Shown one piece after another: positions 26,503 to 38,479 of a DNA stretch of 64,000 nt (position 1 is its first letter; every line of letters begins with the position of its first letter). A program made the translations under genes and the position numbers. Under the pieces are notes generated by a model. The model saw only the letters and a program-made list of their open reading frames with translations. It was not told where the DNA came from and did not search any database. Source of the DNA: Paenibacillus camelliae (GTDB lineage Bacteria; Bacillota; Bacilli; Paenibacillales; Paenibacillaceae); the NCBI RefSeq assembly GCF_023715345.1, contig NZ_JAMBNY010000018.1:1-64000 (forward strand), read 5' to 3'.

Positions 26503-27897
26503 CTACTGCTGTTGCTCTTCCTGCTCTTGTTTCTCTTGCTGCTCTTGGTCCTCTGTCTCTTTCTTCGTCTCTGTCGTTACCGTATGCTTTGGCTCATATC
26601 CCGCTGGCATAGCGTCCATGAGCACTTCCTCACTGCCATCCTCTAATAACACGGCCCACACTGGCAGAAATTCTATCCGTTGCTCCTGCTGTGGAACAAC
26701 CTTAAGCGCAGGATAGATCGTCACGATCTCATCCGTTCGACCATACGTTTCCAGCTGGTTTTGCAACAGATTACCGCCATAGAGCCAGCGTATTTCCTTA
26801 CGTTCCTCCTGCTGTGGCAGCTTAATGAGTGAGCGTTCATACTCAACGACTACCCCCTGCTGCACACCTAGATGAACATATCCATAATGGAATGGACTAA
26901 TATCAATAACCGGATACTGGTCAATATATTTACGAAAACGAACATAGCGCTCTTCCACCGTCGGAATGTTCACAAGCTGGTACGTCGTATCCCAACCACC
27001 ATGCTGATTAACGAAGTCAACAGCCAAGTACACATTCTCATTAAACGCTGCACTGCTAGATTGTGAAGCGACAGAGTTCGTGTAGCTAATCCATAGTCCG
27101 TTCTGCTCCACCTTTAAGCCGCGTTTACCATCGGTATAGATTTGCGAGCCAGATCGATTGACGATGGCCCGTGTCGTACTCGAATCAAAGAATAAGCTGC
27201 GCTGCATCTGCTCAGGCGTAAACACCTCATAGCTATATAGATACTCCGTCGCTTGAATGGGCTCATTCGCGACGTACAGCTGACCATGCATATACGTAAA
27301 GCGCGGCAAATACTGGCCGAACCCTATATAATCGCCAATATCCTTCACCGTCAAATCAACATGAAGTGCCTGATATACGGTTGATCCGTTCTGATCGAAG
27401 AAATAGGCAAGCACTTCCTCCGATTCTTCCTGTGCAAAGATCAGTACACCGCTCAGCATAACGCTGTCCTGAACGCCGCCTTCTGTATCAAGCTTCATTA
27501 ACTTTTTCAACAGCTCGAAGGAAATCCCTTTCGTAAAGGAAAGCTCAATTCCCTTATGCTCACGCCTGATCTCCTCCCAGTTTAGCCCTGGGTTAACAAG
27601 CACCTGAAAGCCCTTGAATTCACGGCTTGCTAGACGCTGTCGCACAATTAGCTCGTAAAACTGCGTGTTCGGATAGATCATCGCGTGCTCATCGCTGCCA
27701 AGATGAAGAATAAGCTCCTCTGGAAAAACTACCTGCTCGACGTTGCTGCCTTGACCTAGCAGCTCCGTGTTCACATAATCCTGATCAGAGCGTGTCGTTG
27801 TGCCAAGCCATGGCATCCGATAGGCAAGAAAATAGGTTTGCACAAGACTAAGCGCCACCAGCAGAATCAATATGCCTGTTTTTGCTCGCTCGATCAT
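26503..27897 (-). CDS. walH: WalH (YycH) regulator of WalK
   Basis: 464 residues. It has an N-terminal membrane helix (GILILLVALSLVQTYFLAY) and a large extracytoplasmic domain, and it ends in a Glu/Gln-rich tail (QEKQEQEEQQQ). The start overlaps the walK stop by ATGA, so translation is coupled. The tail is unusual, and the frame stays open for 24 codons beyond the stop (see findings). Confidence 0.93.
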   Translation of the reverse strand: MIERAKTGILILLVALSLVQTYFLAYRMPWLGTTTRSDQDYVNTELLGQGSNVEQVVFPEELILHLGSDEHAMIYPNTQFYELIVRQRLASREFKGFQVLVNPGLNWEEIRREHKGIELSFTKGISFELLKKLMKLDTEGGVQDSVMLSGVLIFAQEESEEVLAYFFDQNGSTVYQALHVDLTVKDIGDYIGFGQYLPRFTYMHGQLYVANEPIQATEYLYSYEVFTPEQMQRSLFFDSSTTRAIVNRSGSQIYTDGKRGLKVEQNGLWISYTNSVASQSSSAAFNENVYLAVDFVNQHGGWDTTYQLVNIPTVEERYVRFRKYIDQYPVIDISPFHYGYVHLGVQQGVVVEYERSLIKLPQQEERKEIRWLYGGNLLQNQLETYGRTDEIVTIYPALKVVPQQEQRIEFLPVWAVLLEDGSEEVLMDAMPAGYEPKHTVTTETKKETEDQEQQEKQEQEEQQQ

Positions 27898-29753
27898 TTA
27901 GCTTTGCCCCCTTCCAACAGCAGCGGCAGACTAAATGTAACCGTCGTTCCCACATTCAGCTCTGACTCCAGTGTAATCTTACCACCGTGATGCTTAACGA
28001 TTTCCCGGGCAATAGACAAGCCAAGTCCCGTACCGCCCAGATTACGTGATCGCGCCTTATCTACGCGATAGAAACGATCAAATATTCGTGATAGGTCCTT
28101 GCCCGGAATACCAATCCCGGTATCCTGTACGCTAATATCCACATAGGCTTTATCCTTGGAGCGCATCGCTGTAATGATAATACTGCCACCATCCGTCGTA
28201 TATTTAACCGCATTGGATACTAAATTATCTAGCACTTGATCGATTTGATCCCGATCAAGCAATACCTGCTTCACGCTGCGATCGACCTTCACTTTAGCAG
28301 TAATAGCCTTCTGCCGCAGCTGGAATGAAAAACGATCCGCTACCTCATCCAGCATGTCCTGAATGTTCGTCTTCTGACGACGCAGCGGTGCCTGATTCGA
28401 GTCGAGTCGCGACAAATGCAGCAGGTCACTAACTAAGCGAATCATGCGCTCCGTCTCATTGCGTATAACACCGACAAAGCGTTCCGACAGCTCTCTTTCG
28501 TCAAGCGCCCCTTCGTTAAGCGCCTCTGCATAGCTTTTTATCGTCGTAAGCGGTGTGCGAAGCTCGTGCGATACGTTGGCAACAAACTGCCGGCGTGAAT
28601 ACTCCAGCTTCTCCTGATCGGTAACATCCTGCAGCACCGCAATCGAGCCAGTGATGCCGCGGTCACGTCGATGAATAGGTGATAAAGTCACCTTTAGAAT
28701 TGTTTCCTCTTCATCCATATCCGCTTCATCATAATGCTCCTTGCTCATAATGAAGATTTGCGTGCGACCCTGCTGCAGCTCAGCAAGCTGCTCCTCACTA
28801 AGGCCAAGCACTGCTGGAAGCTGAGTATTCTGCAGCGTACCTAGCTCTAGCAGCTCAAGTGCGCGTTTATTCCAGACGATAACCGTATTGCTTTCGTCTG
28901 CAGCAAGTACACCGTCACTCATATTAGATAGAACGGAGATTAGCTTCTCATTCTCCTCTTCGTTAGCAGACAATGCTTCCTTTAGACGAATTGTCATATC
29001 GTTAAATGCCATGCTTAGCCGTCCAATCTCATCGTTGCCGAGTACAGGTGCCTTCATATCAAAGTGCCCCTCTGCAACAAGCTCAGCCTGACGCGTCAAG
29101 CCTTGAATCGGATGAGTAATGGTATGGGCGAGCACAACGCCAAGCACACCCGTTAAGCATAATGCAATAATTGTACCTGAGAAGAAGATCTGATTGACGC
29201 GGTCCATCGTGTTATATACTTCAGTCATCGATGCAACGATATGAACGGCTCCGACGACCTTCTCATTATAGGTGACGGGAACAGCAATCATTTTCTTGCG
29301 CGTTCCGTCCTCATCAATAAACTCTTCTTCATTGTCAGATATATTTTGCAGCGCACGGCTGACCGCCAGCGATTTATTCTTCTGCCCAATATATGACTGA
29401 TGAAGCTGCAGAGAGGTGGCCACGATTTTACCGTTGTTATCGAGCACCTGCACCTCTGCTCCGCTTATACTGAACAAATTACGCACGACAAGATTGAGAT
29501 CCTCATTCGTGCTTTCTGTCGCATCCCCATCACTATCCATCGTCGGCGATAAGCTAGGCGCGGCGAATTTAGCCAAAATATCAGCCTGCTCCTTTAAATT
29601 ATTCGTGAAGTTGTTAATGAGCGATGTTTTCACCGTGCTAATAAAATAAACCCCGATGAGCTGCATCGCTACTAAAATAAGCAGGACATAGATGATAACA
29701 AGCTTAACCTGCACCGTCTGGAAGAACGGCTTCACCTTCCACCTCAGCTTCAT
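27894..29753 (-). CDS. walK: WalK sensor histidine kinase
   Basis: 619 residues: membrane helix 1 (about 17-39), an extracellular sensor (40-190), helix 2 (about 190-210), HAMP (about 210-262), PAS (about 270-380), HisKA with phospho-acceptor His396 in [15 protein letters not shown], then HATPase with LVSNAVKYT and [12 protein letters not shown]. It responds to the state of the wall (lipid II in the family) and phosphorylates WalR. ATGA overlaps join it to walR and walH. Confidence 0.97.
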   Translation of the reverse strand: MKLRWKVKPFFQTVQVKLVIIYVLLILVAMQLIGVYFISTVKTSLINNFTNNLKEQADILAKFAAPSLSPTMDSDGDATESTNEDLNLVVRNLFSISGAEVQVLDNNGKIVATSLQLHQSYIGQKNKSLAVSRALQNISDNEEEFIDEDGTRKKMIAVPVTYNEKVVGAVHIVASMTEVYNTMDRVNQIFFSGTIIALCLTGVLGVVLAHTITHPIQGLTRQAELVAEGHFDMKAPVLGNDEIGRLSMAFNDMTIRLKEALSANEEENEKLISVLSNMSDGVLAADESNTVIVWNKRALELLELGTLQNTQLPAVLGLSEEQLAELQQGRTQIFIMSKEHYDEADMDEEETILKVTLSPIHRRDRGITGSIAVLQDVTDQEKLEYSRRQFVANVSHELRTPLTTIKSYAEALNEGALDERELSERFVGVIRNETERMIRLVSDLLHLSRLDSNQAPLRRQKTNIQDMLDEVADRFSFQLRQKAITAKVKVDRSVKQVLLDRDQIDQVLDNLVSNAVKYTTDGGSIIITAMRSKDKAYVDISVQDTGIGIPGKDLSRIFDRFYRVDKARSRNLGGTGLGLSIAREIVKHHGGKITLESELNVGTTVTFSLPLLLEGGKAK

Positions 29754-30496
29754 CCTAAACTCCCGAATTTCGGATTGCGCATCATATAGCCTAAGCCACG
29801 GCGCGTAAGAATATATTCAGGACGACTAGGATCATCCTCAATCTTTTCACGCAGGCGCCTGATTGTAACATCTACCGTGCGCACATCTCCAAAATATTCA
29901 AAGCCCCATACGGCCTGCAGTAGATGCTCGCGTGTCATCACCTTGCCGCTATTGCGAGCCATATAATGTACAAGCTCGAACTCTCGGTGCGTCAGCTCAA
30001 CAGGCTCACCGTCCTTGTAGAGCACATACATATCGGTATCGATAAATAGATTAAACAGCTTGAAGCCCTGCTGCTCCGGCTCATGCTCAATCTGTCCTGC
30101 CTCGACAACCTGCTGTTGCTCTTGGCTAGACTTTTTCTGTCTCCGCAGATGTGCCTTCACACGTGCAAGCAGCTCTCTTGTGCTGAATGGCTTCGTAACA
30201 TAATCATCCGCTCCGAGCTCAAGTCCGAGCACCTTATCGATTTCATTATCCTTCGCAGTTAGCATAATAATCGGCATATTCAGCTTTGTACGGACCTCGC
30301 GGCACACGTCCATTCCATCCTTCACAGGCAGCATCAGATCCAGCAGAATAAGATCGGGCTGCTCCGAAAATGCCAATGATACAGCTTCCGCTCCATCAAA
30401 TGCGCATATCACCTCATAGCCTTCCTTTTCAAGGCTGAATTTCAATATATCTGCAATAGGCTGCTCGTCATCTACTACTAAAACTTTTCCGTACAT
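29750..30496 (-). CDS. walR: WalR response regulator
   Basis: 248 residues. The receiver domain has DD (9-10), phospho-acceptor Asp53 ([13 protein letters not shown]) and Lys in VTKPF. The OmpR-type winged helix ends with [20 protein letters not shown]. It controls cell-wall hydrolases and is essential in relatives. It is slightly longer than B. subtilis WalR because of a Gln-rich linker ([15 protein letters not shown]). First gene of the operon. Confidence 0.97.
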   Translation of the reverse strand: MYGKVLVVDDEQPIADILKFSLEKEGYEVICAFDGAEAVSLAFSEQPDLILLDLMLPVKDGMDVCREVRTKLNMPIIMLTAKDNEIDKVLGLELGADDYVTKPFSTRELLARVKAHLRRQKKSSQEQQQVVEAGQIEHEPEQQGFKLFNLFIDTDMYVLYKDGEPVELTHREFELVHYMARNSGKVMTREHLLQAVWGFEYFGDVRTVDVTIRRLREKIEDDPSRPEYILTRRGLGYMMRNPKFGSLG

Positions 30497-30569
30497 GTGT
30501 CAACACCGCCTTTAATCATCGTACTTCTATTTTACCATAGGCGAGTCGCTTGTACCTTACTCGTTTCAT

Positions 30570-30622
30570 AATAAAAGGCTGAATCAGTTAGGAGCTCTTA
30601 CTCCTACTAATTCAGCCTTTGT
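30570..30622 (-). terminator. Terminator after the M23 endopeptidase gene
   Basis: AAAGGCTGAAT (30574-30584) pairs with ATTCAGCCTTT (30610-30620), with TTTTATTA on the minus strand. It ends the M23 transcript before walR. Confidence 0.88.
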
Positions 30623-30623
30623 T

Positions 30624-32225
30624 TTATAGATAACTTAGCGGATTAACCGCCTCGCCGTTTTTCAAAATTTCAAAGTGTAAATGAACGCCGGTCGAACGTC
30701 CCGTGTTGCCCATTACACCAATCTTATCGCCTTTTGCAACCTTATCGCCTTTGCTTACATCATACGAGCTTAAATGTCCGTACAATGTTTTATAGCCATT
30801 TTTATGGTCGATAATGATCGTTTTGCCGTAGCCGTTCTTATTGCCAACAAATTCAACGACACCAGCGTCAGACGCTTTAATTGATTTATTCCCCGTAAAG
30901 TCTACACCAGCATGCAGTCGTCCCCAACGCTTGCCGAACTTACTGGAGATTCGGTAATTAGATACCGGATAAGCAAACGAGCCTGATCCAGTTCCTGCGA
31001 TAATCATCGTGCCCTTCTCAATAATCGTTGGCACTGCTTCCTCAATCACTTCCTGAGCGACAAGCTCCTCGGATAGAATATATCCGTTTTCCTTCGTTAC
31101 CTCGTATACGAGGCGCTGACTGCCTGGTGAACCGTTTTGAATCGTCTTTTGCTCACCTTCACGCATTTCATCGTTCTCTACGTATTGAATCGGAATTGCA
31201 ATTTCTTCAATCTCTACAAGCTCCTCTACGGAACGAACAGTAATATCAGGCATACGTACAGTTAAATCTAACTCATCGCCTGCTGTAATTCTATCTCCTT
31301 CAATCGAAGGATTGTTTTCATAAATAACCTGCTCTGAGATACCAAATTTTTGTGCAATACAGCCGATGCAATCGCCCTTTTGCACAACGTATTTCGTAGG
31401 CTTCGTGCTGCCATCTACTATTTTCTTATATAAATCTTCTTCTTCTAGTATAGCTGTTGGCTCGATCTGATCCAACGTAATATCGACTTTCTCTACAAAT
31501 CCAACATCTTTAATCGTAAGCGATTCATCCTCTGATGATGCATTAGCTTCTGAAGAAGCCTTATCATCTGCTGCTTCCTCATTCGCATTATAGGAAAGGG
31601 ATTGAATTTGTCTTGATTCCTGCACCGATGCTGCCTGTGGTGCATATTGACTCTGCAGTCGATTCAATATATTCGTAGCTGCAACCTCATCCTTGACATA
31701 GCCAAGTGTCTTCCCATCTACAACGATCGCAACCCCTACTGCATGTGAAGCGAAAGATTGCTCTAGCTTGCTTAATGTTGCTTCAGAATCTGCTGCGATC
31801 TTAAATCCTACCTCTGATTCGTATGTAAGCTCGCCTGTTTCAAGCTCCATCGAGACGCCAGGATTGTTGTTAGCAAGCTCCAGTTCCTCTTCCTCGATGA
31901 ATTGCTGAACCTCATCTTTATGATTAACCGTACCTACGTATTCACCGTTTTGATATACATGAAAAATTTCAAAAGTATTCGTTTTAATATATTGTTGATA
32001 TTGTTGAACACCAATAATAACTGAAGCGGTTACTGCAATAATGGCTCCACCAATGATTGTGGATTTTTTACGCCAAAGTGGTGTTGTACGTATCACTGCA
32101 TCGGTTGCATCGTTTTGTTGTACATGCTCGTTGTCTGAGTCCTTTGATGAAGAGCTACCTTTTAGCTTATTGACTAAGCTTGAAGCATACGCCTTCAAAC
32201 GACTCATGTCCCCGAATCCGGCCAT
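30624..32225 (-). CDS. M23 endopeptidase with LysM and G5 domains
   Basis: 533 residues: a membrane anchor (about 52-72, IIGGAIIAVTASVIIGV), an extracellular region with repeated YVG/GYV motifs, a LysM (about 278-322), a G5 domain (about 330-410), and a C-terminal zinc peptidase M23 (HAGVDF, YGHLS, HLHFEI). It probably cuts peptidoglycan cross-links. It is next to walR, the wall regulator, which fits. The LysM carries an uncommon CxxC pair (GDCIGCIAQKFG). The start at 32225 is supported by AAGGAG. Confidence 0.92.
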   Translation of the reverse strand: MAGFGDMSRLKAYASSLVNKLKGSSSSKDSDNEHVQQNDATDAVIRTTPLWRKKSTIIGGAIIAVTASVIIGVQQYQQYIKTNTFEIFHVYQNGEYVGTVNHKDEVQQFIEEEELELANNNPGVSMELETGELTYESEVGFKIAADSEATLSKLEQSFASHAVGVAIVVDGKTLGYVKDEVAATNILNRLQSQYAPQAASVQESRQIQSLSYNANEEAADDKASSEANASSEDESLTIKDVGFVEKVDITLDQIEPTAILEEEDLYKKIVDGSTKPTKYVVQKGDCIGCIAQKFGISEQVIYENNPSIEGDRITAGDELDLTVRMPDITVRSVEELVEIEEIAIPIQYVENDEMREGEQKTIQNGSPGSQRLVYEVTKENGYILSEELVAQEVIEEAVPTIIEKGTMIIAGTGSGSFAYPVSNYRISSKFGKRWGRLHAGVDFTGNKSIKASDAGVVEFVGNKNGYGKTIIIDHKNGYKTLYGHLSSYDVSKGDKVAKGDKIGVMGNTGRSTGVHLHFEILKNGEAVNPLSYL

Positions 32226-32364
32226 GATATTCTCCTTTTCGCACTTTTGCTGTTAGTGTCGGTGTCGGAACAGGAAAAAAGACACATGCTCCTGTCGGAT
32301 CACCTGCCTTTTACTTTAACACACGGTCATAAATACGGGCAACCTTTGCCAAAACTATGACACA

Positions 32365-33051
32365 TTAATATTTTTTTAGAATTACCATTAATTCTTCATA
32401 TTCTTCCTTCGATAAATGCTGCGCCATGACCTGCTGAATGTCGGTAAGCTCCCGCTCTGTAAGGCCATCCTCTATGTAGGTCGAGAACATTTGCCACGAT
32501 TCGGAAGGTAGCTTGAGCATTAACAGCTCGAACAGCCGCTCCTTATCCTCCGTTGCTAACAACTCCTTCGAGGCGTCAATATCCTCAGGTGTAATCGTTG
32601 ATTGGCCCCCTGTTTCTACAGGTGCAAGCACGTCCAGCGTATCCTGCTCCCAGATATCCTCTTCCTCCTGCTGCCCTGTTGTTCCCTCTGTAAGCTCGTC
32701 TAATTGCTCCGTATCTGATTGCTCTATATCTGTTTGTTCATCTGTACCATCTATTTCGCCCGACACTTGCCCCTGCCGAATATCATCGTGATCTACCTTA
32801 TCTATCTGATCCTGCTGCTGTCTATCATCAGGCGTATTAGCTGCGATCGCCGCGGACTTATTCGTACCCCATATCATACTCCAAACATCTGATAGAGCCA
32901 TCGGCTCTACCTCTATCGGAATCTCATACTGCTTTAGCAGTGCTGAAACGTAACTCGTCACAACATATCCCGTCGTCCATATCGACAATAAGGCTGCAAT
33001 AACAACAATAGCTACAATTCTTGTCATCCATAATCCAATCTTCCAAGCCAT
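32365..33051 (-). CDS. Membrane-anchored hypothetical protein with acidic linker
   Basis: Not recognised. 228 residues: an N-terminal hydrophobic helix (IVAIVVIAALLSIWTTGYVV), then a long Asp/Glu/Gln/Thr-rich linker (about 75-145), then a helical C-terminal domain with LPSESWQMFSTYIEDGLTE and LSKEEYEELMVILKKY. Located between purA and the M23 gene on the same strand. An extracytoplasmic sensor or spore-related role is possible, but this is a guess. Confidence 0.75.
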   Translation of the reverse strand: MAWKIGLWMTRIVAIVVIAALLSIWTTGYVVTSYVSALLKQYEIPIEVEPMALSDVWSMIWGTNKSAAIAANTPDDRQQQDQIDKVDHDDIRQGQVSGEIDGTDEQTDIEQSDTEQLDELTEGTTGQQEEEDIWEQDTLDVLAPVETGGQSTITPEDIDASKELLATEDKERLFELLMLKLPSESWQMFSTYIEDGLTERELTDIQQVMAQHLSKEEYEELMVILKKY

Positions 33052-33124
33052 TCTCTCTCACCCCTTCTCTATCATTATGGACAGAAAAAAAGAGACCCAT
33101 TCTTCCTATAGGGTGAAAACAATA

Positions 33125-33172
33125 AAATAAGGCTTCGCCGTGCCGCCGATAGCGGTCCGCGCGAAGCCTTAT
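33125..33172 (-). terminator. Terminator of purA
   Basis: AAGGCTTCGC (33129-33138) pairs with GCGAAGCCTT (33161-33170); TTATTTTATT follows on the minus strand. Confidence 0.88.
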
Positions 33173-33201
33173 AAAGCTAGCTGCTCTAGAGATAGAGCTG
33201 C

Positions 33202-34524
<1,323 letters not shown>

Positions 34525-34607
34525 TTATCATTCAATGAAACCATATACCGATTAAGCTTCCACAAAAACAGCATAATTATTTTAGCAATCGACCCATTAA
34601 AAGTCAA

Positions 34608-34640
34608 ACAAAAAAGCGAACAATAAAATTGTTCGCTTGG
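34608..34640 (-). terminator. Terminator after dnaB
   Basis: AAGCGAACAAT (34614-34624) pairs with ATTGTTCGCTT (34628-34638), followed by TTTTTTG on the minus strand. Confidence 0.9.
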
Positions 34641-34655
34641 TGATCGTTCGGTTAT

Positions 34656-36017
34656 TTATGAGGCCTGTGATGGATCTTGATGATTTCTATCTAAATTTAC
34701 GAACTTATTGAAGTTTTTCAGGAACACTAGCTCGACGGTACCAACTGGTCCGTTACGCTGCTTGGCAATAATAATCTCGATGATATTCTTCTTTTCGGAT
34801 TCCTTATCATAGTAATCGTCACGATACAGGAACGATACAATGTCGGCATCCTGCTCAATCGATCCAGATTCACGAAGGTCGGACATCATTGGACGCTTGT
34901 CCTGACGCTGCTCGACACCACGACTAAGCTGGGACAGTGCAATAACAGGTACATCAAGCTCACGAGCAATTTGCTTTAGCGTACGAGAGATCTCAGATAC
35001 TTCCTGTTGGCGGTTTTCCCCTGCTTTACCGCGTCCAGATATGAGCTGCAAGTAATCAATAAGAATCATACCTAGCCCCTTTTCCTTCTTCAAGCGGCGG
35101 CACTTCGCACGGATATCAGCTACCATAATCCCCGGAGTATCATCGATAAAAATGTTCGCCTCCGATAGCGAACCAATCGCCATCGTCAGCTTCTCCCAAT
35201 CGTCTGCCTCCAGATTACCGGTACGCAGACGTGTCGCATCAACGTTGGCCTCTGCACAGATCATACGCTGAACGAGCTGTGCGGCGGACATCTCCAGTGA
35301 GAAGATCGCTACCGTTTCCTTTGCACGCACGCCTACATTCTGTGCGATATTCAAGGCGAAGGCTGTTTTACCTACCGATGGACGTGCAGCAACGATGATG
35401 AGGTCACTGCGCTGAAAGCCTGCGGTCATCCGATCCAGATCAACGAACCCAGACGGAATACCCGAGGTCCCACCTCGATTGGCATATAAAAACTCAACCT
35501 TCTCGAAAACCTCCATCAATGCATCACGAATCGAGACAAAGCCGCTGCTGGAACGGCGATTGGAGATTTCCAGTATATTTTTCTCTGCATCACTCAGTAA
35601 GCTGGTCACATCATCTGCACTTGCATAGCCGTCAGAGACAATGTTCGTTGCTGTACGTATAAGTCTACGCAGCATCGATTTTTCTTCAACGATTTGAGCA
35701 TAGTATTCTACATTGGCAGCTGTAGGAACGGAATTGGCCAGCTTTGCCAAATAACTTACACCGCCAATTTCCTCCAGTGAACCCTTATCCTGCAAATGAG
35801 CAGTAAGCGTAACGAGGTCAATCGGCTGATTATTTTCCCCCAGCTCGATCATTGCTTCAAAGATCAATTGGTGGGCGGTGCTGTAGAAATCTTCACTTTT
35901 AACCCGTTCCATCGCAGTAATTAACGCTTCCGACTGAAGCAATGCTGCACCTATAACTGCCTGCTCTGCTTCCATGTTTTGCGGTGGTACACGGTCGAAA
36001 ATAGCTTCTGGGTTCAT
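34656..36017 (-). CDS. dnaB: Replicative DNA helicase DnaB (DnaC of B. subtilis)
   Basis: 453 residues: an N-terminal helical domain (PQNMEAEQAVIGAALL) and a RecA-like core with Walker A AARPSVGKTAFA, Walker B LGMILIDYLQLI and LSQLSRGVEQR. It unwinds DNA at the fork as a hexamer. It lies 40 bases after rplI and forms an operon with gdpP and yybS upstream. Confidence 0.97.
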   Translation of the reverse strand: MNPEAIFDRVPPQNMEAEQAVIGAALLQSEALITAMERVKSEDFYSTAHQLIFEAMIELGENNQPIDLVTLTAHLQDKGSLEEIGGVSYLAKLANSVPTAANVEYYAQIVEEKSMLRRLIRTATNIVSDGYASADDVTSLLSDAEKNILEISNRRSSSGFVSIRDALMEVFEKVEFLYANRGGTSGIPSGFVDLDRMTAGFQRSDLIIVAARPSVGKTAFALNIAQNVGVRAKETVAIFSLEMSAAQLVQRMICAEANVDATRLRTGNLEADDWEKLTMAIGSLSEANIFIDDTPGIMVADIRAKCRRLKKEKGLGMILIDYLQLISGRGKAGENRQQEVSEISRTLKQIARELDVPVIALSQLSRGVEQRQDKRPMMSDLRESGSIEQDADIVSFLYRDDYYDKESEKKNIIEIIIAKQRNGPVGTVELVFLKNFNKFVNLDRNHQDPSQAS

Positions 36018-36057
36018 CGCCCTAGCACACTCCTCTCGTTACTTTGCTGCATATTAA

Positions 36058-36501
36058 TTATTCTTCGACAGTTTGCACCTTTAGTGTACCTTTCACTTCT
36101 GGATGAAGCTTTACGGGTACCTGTGTTGTTCCTAGCGAACGAATCGGCTCATCAAGCTCAATTTTACGCTTATCAATTTTATAGCCTAGCTTAGCAAGTG
36201 AATCAGCGATTTGCTTGCTTGTAATCGCACCGAACAAACGCCCGCCTTCGCCGGCTTTTGCTTTTACGATAACGACAAGCTCCTCTAGCTTTTTGCCTAG
36301 AGCAATCGCATTTTCCTTCTCTTGCTGCTTGCGCTTATCTTCGGAAGCCTTTTGCATATCAAGAGTTTTTACGTTACCTTCAGAAGCAATTTTAACCAGG
36401 TTTTTTGGAAGTAGAAAATTACGAACATAGCCCTCAGACAAGTCTTTAATTTCACCTTTTTTACCTTGGCCCTTTACATCTTGTAAAAAAATTACCTTCA
36501 T
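36058..36501 (-). CDS. rplI: 50S ribosomal protein L9
   Basis: 147 residues; N-terminal KVIFLQDVKGQGKKGEIKDL and FLLPKNLVKIAS are diagnostic, followed by the long connecting helix and a C-terminal RNA-binding domain. The start overlaps the gdpP stop (ATGA). Confidence 0.97.
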   Translation of the reverse strand: MKVIFLQDVKGQGKKGEIKDLSEGYVRNFLLPKNLVKIASEGNVKTLDMQKASEDKRKQQEKENAIALGKKLEELVVIVKAKAGEGGRLFGAITSKQIADSLAKLGYKIDKRKIELDEPIRSLGTTQVPVKLHPEVKGTLKVQTVEE

Positions 36502-38459
36502 TCAAATAACCCCTCTTCTTCATCAATTTGTTTCAGTATTGCTTTTAGTTTATCAGCTGCTTCATCTACCGTACACTCGAGCTGTGCTGCTGCATTCGTT
36601 AAATGTCCACCGCCACCCATACGCTCCATAATGACCTGTACATTAATCTGACCGAACGAGCGTGCACTGATCGCGACGATCCCGTCTGGTCGTTCTGCAA
36701 TAACGAAGGAGGCATATATATTGGACATGTTAAGCAGTGTATCAGCCGATTGCGCGATAAGCAGCTGCGGTTTAACTTCTCCCTGTGCAACAACTGCAAC
36801 CGCAATATGGTCGTACAGTATCGTTGCATGCTTAATAATTTCGGATTTCGTAATATAGCCATTCAGATCCTCTTGCAGCATCCGCTGAATCATAGACGAG
36901 TCAGCGCCGTTGCGTCTAAGGAACGATGCCGCTTCGAACGTTCTTGCACCAGTCCGCAGCGAAAAGCTTTTTGTATCAACAGTAATACCAGCCAGCAGAG
37001 ATGTTGCTTCACGCACGTCGAGTGAGATACGATCATGAATGTATTGAAGCAGCTCTGTCACGAGCTCACACGTTGACGAGGCATAAGGCTCAAGATACAT
37101 GAGCGTCGCATGACTTAAAAACTCCTCGCTGCGACGATGGTGGTCGATGACCGCAATGCGCTCCGTCATGCTAAGCAGCTTCGGTTCTGCAACCATCGAT
37201 GCCTTATGCGTGTCTACAACAACAGCCAGCGTATGGCTGTTCATAAGTGCAATCGCTTGATCAGGCGTAATAAATCGTTGCGCAATTTTCTCGTCCTCGC
37301 GCAGCAGCTCCATCATACGGTCGATCGACGGGTTCACACCTTCTAGCACGATATAGCTTTCCTTGCCGAGCATGCGTGCGGCCTTCAGTATACCTACTGC
37401 GGCGCCAATTGAATCCGTATCAGGTGTACGATGTCCCATAATGATGACATTGTAGCTTTCCTTAATGAGATCACGCAGTGTGTGTGCGACGACACGTGCA
37501 CGGACCTTTGTCCGCTTCTCTACTGCATTCGTTTTGCCGCCGTAGAAGGTTTGGCGCGTTCCAAGCTTAACCGTTGCCTGGTCGCCTCCTCGGCCTAGCG
37601 CAATATCTAAGCTTCGATTCACCCATTGACCAAGCTCTACAATATGCTCAGCACCCGCAGCAAAGCCAATGCTTAGTGTAATCGGAATCTTCTGATCGCT
37701 AGTCATCTCTCGCACATCATCTAATATATCAAAGCGTGTTTGCTCCAATATACGAAGGGTATGCACATCAGTAATGAGCATAAAACGATCAGAGGTAAGC
37801 CGCTTGATCAGCACCTCATGCCGCTGAGCCCAGTCCGTAATCAGCCCCGTCACCTTGGATAGCAGTGAGCTTCGTTGATGATCATCTAAGCCCTGCGTCA
37901 CCTCTTCGAGATTGTCGATCATGACAATTCCTAGCGACAGACGCTCTTCATCGTACTTTTTATGCAATGCCCATGATTCTGTAATATCCTCCACATAGAC
38001 AACCTGTGCTTTTTCCCTGAAGGTTAAACGATACATGTGCTGATGCAGCATAACCTCTGCTACAGTGTCAGGCTCCTTCAATTGAGATAACGCCGGAAAT
38101 AGTTTGCTAATTGACTCACCGACTAAGTTATCCTCCTTGAATATTTGGCCAATATACGGATTGTGCCACTCAACGAGCTGCTCATCATTATATATGATAA
38201 TGCCGAATGGCAGCTGTTGAATAATATCGGTACCGCTAGTCTTTAAACGGTAGGACAGCGTCTGAACATACTGCTTGAAGTCCTTGCGAAAGGCACGCTC
38301 AGCGATATACATATAGATCGCTGTACCAATAGCAAGCAGCAGTCCTACAAGTCCTGCTATCCATGAAAAATAGCTAAGCAGCGCTGATAGTAATAGCACG
38401 ATAAGCAGGGCCAATACACTGTGAAGCCCATGCCAGCGTTTAGATAAAAAATTTGGCAT
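36498..38459 (-). CDS. gdpP: Cyclic-di-AMP phosphodiesterase GdpP
   Basis: 653 residues: two N-terminal membrane helices (about 12-50), a PAS-like domain, a degenerate GGDEF domain, then DHH (VVVDTHKA and VIDHHRR) and DHHA1 with GGGGHLTNAA. It hydrolyses c-di-AMP to pApA, controlling potassium and osmotic balance, which fits the Ktr potassium genes 1 kb away. Operon with yybS and rplI. Confidence 0.95.
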   Translation of the reverse strand: MPNFLSKRWHGLHSVLALLIVLLLSALLSYFSWIAGLVGLLLAIGTAIYMYIAERAFRKDFKQYVQTLSYRLKTSGTDIIQQLPFGIIIYNDEQLVEWHNPYIGQIFKEDNLVGESISKLFPALSQLKEPDTVAEVMLHQHMYRLTFREKAQVVYVEDITESWALHKKYDEERLSLGIVMIDNLEEVTQGLDDHQRSSLLSKVTGLITDWAQRHEVLIKRLTSDRFMLITDVHTLRILEQTRFDILDDVREMTSDQKIPITLSIGFAAGAEHIVELGQWVNRSLDIALGRGGDQATVKLGTRQTFYGGKTNAVEKRTKVRARVVAHTLRDLIKESYNVIIMGHRTPDTDSIGAAVGILKAARMLGKESYIVLEGVNPSIDRMMELLREDEKIAQRFITPDQAIALMNSHTLAVVVDTHKASMVAEPKLLSMTERIAVIDHHRRSEEFLSHATLMYLEPYASSTCELVTELLQYIHDRISLDVREATSLLAGITVDTKSFSLRTGARTFEAASFLRRNGADSSMIQRMLQEDLNGYITKSEIIKHATILYDHIAVAVVAQGEVKPQLLIAQSADTLLNMSNIYASFVIAERPDGIVAISARSFGQINVQVIMERMGGGGHLTNAAAQLECTVDEAADKLKAILKQIDEEEGLFE

Positions 38460-38479
38460 AATGATTATCGCTCCTGTGC

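Noticed and set aside
26424..26612. 62-codon Leu-rich plus-strand frame
   Set aside because: It is the antisense of the Gln/Glu-rich walH tail; the low complexity explains the open frame.
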